Origin: Pseudomonadota bacterium
GTDB lineage: Bacteria; Pseudomonadota; Gammaproteobacteria; Burkholderiales; Gallionellaceae
DNA length: 43,546 nt
Direction: 5' to 3'
Assembly: GCA_021782365.1 (NCBI GenBank)
Contig: JAJXVB010000015.1
Location: forward strand, 1-43,546
Part shown: piece by piece, positions 43,016 to 43,546 of the stretch
Layout of the letters: the number at the start of each line of letters is the position of its first letter
Numbering within the stretch: the stretch's first letter is position 1
Program-made: the position numbers and the translations under genes
Notes under the pieces: model-generated
What the model was told of the DNA's origin: nothing
The model's database searches: none
Seen by the model: only the letters and a program-made list of their open reading frames with translations

Positions 43016-43240
43016 CTATTGCGTTATCGATACTTGCAAAAGCCACCATGTGATATTCTGCACGGTAAAATCCCGCAGATTGGCACGCCGAATCCACTGA
43101 AAATCAGCGTGAAAAGTTTCAATATGCGGCTTATCATCCAAGGTGGCGTCAGACAGCTCGGCCTGAGCGTCACCCCAGCAACCGAACCAGCATCCAAATC
43201 CCCATAGAACGTCACCTGCCCTGACAGGCAGCGGCAACAT
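43016..43240 (-). CDS. Possible small protein of unknown function
   Basis: A 74-residue frame begins MLPLPVRAGDVLWGFG and ends NITWWLLQVSITQ. It is supported mainly by the terminator found just after its stop. GAGGG lies about 13 bases before the ATG, which is too far for a good ribosome binding site. The frame is open for another 31 codons upstream into a palindrome. I do not recognise a family; it may equally be non-coding. Confidence 0.25.
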   Translation of the reverse strand: MLPLPVRAGDVLWGFGCWFGCWGDAQAELSDATLDDKPHIETFHADFQWIRRANLRDFTVQNITWWLLQVSITQ

Positions 43241-43260
43241 CACGCGGTTTCGTCCCTCGA

Positions 43261-43336
43261 GGGTTGTCCGACATCTGCCCGCAGCATTCTGTTGTATTCC
43301 GGCAGCCTTGTGTTGCGGGCGGCTATCCGACAACCC
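43261..43336. repeat. Long imperfect palindrome
   Basis: Two 26-bp arms (43261-43286 and 43311-43336) are inverted copies with about 20 matches. Outer ends are GGGTTGTC and GACAACCC, inner parts are GCCCGC and GCGGGC, and a 24-base loop lies between. It resembles an intergenic palindromic repeat or a small MITE-like element. It lacks the AAC/GTT core layout of integron attC sites. Confidence 0.65.
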
Positions 43337-43546
43337 TTAACTTTTGCTGCCATTGTCCGGTATGAATAAGCCCGATACTGAAGGGCGGCTTACTGAGTCG
43401 AGCAGTCGTACACCGCGATCATCCACCGACAGGACGTCGGCCTAAACGGTCATTCGGCAGTGTGGTCAACAGAGGCAGAAAGGATGCAGTAAGCTGCCAC
43501 TCATAAAATCGCAGAATTTCTTCCACCCTCGCTGAAGCTGAATAAA

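Larger units (their letters stand above)
42630..43546. other. Mostly non-coding region beyond tnsA
   Basis: The first 300 bp are very AT-rich and hold a hairpin of GGGTTG (42671-42676) and CAACCC (42693-42698). The remainder holds the minus-strand terminator, a possible short gene and a long palindrome, which are listed separately. No second transposon end is recognisable. Confidence 0.5.

Noticed and set aside
43001..43020. Degenerate TnsB site and far transposon end near TTTTACGAACACA
   Set aside because: Similarity is limited to a few bases, there is no TGT/ACA terminus with repeats, and no TTACA duplication follows.
43261..43336. Integron attC site
   Set aside because: The ends read GGGTTGT and ACAACCC, not the RYYYAAC / GTTRRRY order required, and no integrase is present.
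31622..43546. CRISPR array or Cas genes accompanying the Tn7-like transposon
   Set aside because: No regular repeat-spacer pattern and no protein with Cas features were seen in the visible part. The three repeats at 31631-31723 have unequal spacing and match TnsB sites. The region past 43546 is not visible.

Overview
The window looks like the replication-origin region of a betaproteobacterial chromosome, most likely a Nitrosomonadales member related to the Gallionellaceae. This rests on gene order and protein character and was not checked by any search. dnaA, dnaN and gyrB run leftward with no recF between dnaN and gyrB. rpmH, rnpA, yidD, yidC, mnmE, mnmG, rsmG, parA, parB, atpIBEFHAGDC, glmU and glmS run rightward from the same point. 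Two perfect 16-bp parS sites and perfect DnaA boxes on both sides of dnaA support an origin-proximal location.

Layout. (1) 212-7393, minus strand: a tight signalling operon of a TetR-type regulator, a PAS/GAF histidine kinase, a single-domain response regulator, and a REC-PAS-GAF-GGDEF-EAL protein with a degenerate GGDEF motif. An inverted-repeat operator overlaps the operon promoter. (2) 7394-8117: a gap holding the eroded end of another receiver domain. (3) 8118-13294: gyrB, dnaN and dnaA with a parS site and an AT-rich oriC candidate. (4) 13388-21304: replication, ribosome, membrane-insertion, tRNA-modification and partition genes. The rnpA start appears frameshifted. (5) 21354-28305: the ATP synthase operon with a clear promoter and terminator. 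(6) 28393-31600: glmU and glmS.

(7) From 31622 a Tn7-like transposon sits at the glmS attachment site, 21 bp after the glmS stop. It opens with TGT and carries three near-identical TnsB-type binding repeats. It holds a DUF262/HEPN gene pair, likely defence cargo, then a rightward block of a TnsD-like TniQ protein, a small helix-turn-helix (HTH) protein and a second TniQ protein. This block converges on a leftward tnsA-tnsB-tnsC operon. Beyond tnsA there is a compact divergent unit: an operator-overlapped promoter, about 60 nt of predicted structured RNA, and a strong terminator. The far transposon end was not found and probably lies past the window.

How it may work. TnsA and TnsB would cut and join DNA and TnsC would be the ATPase regulator. 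The TnsD-like TniQ would direct insertion at glmS, and the HTH plus second TniQ may serve another target. No cas genes and no CRISPR array are visible, so any second pathway here would be protein-guided or depend on an unrecognised RNA. The most novel points are the HTH/TniQ module, the small RNA unit next to tnsA, and an RNA hairpin that seems to couple HEPN translation to its DUF262 partner.
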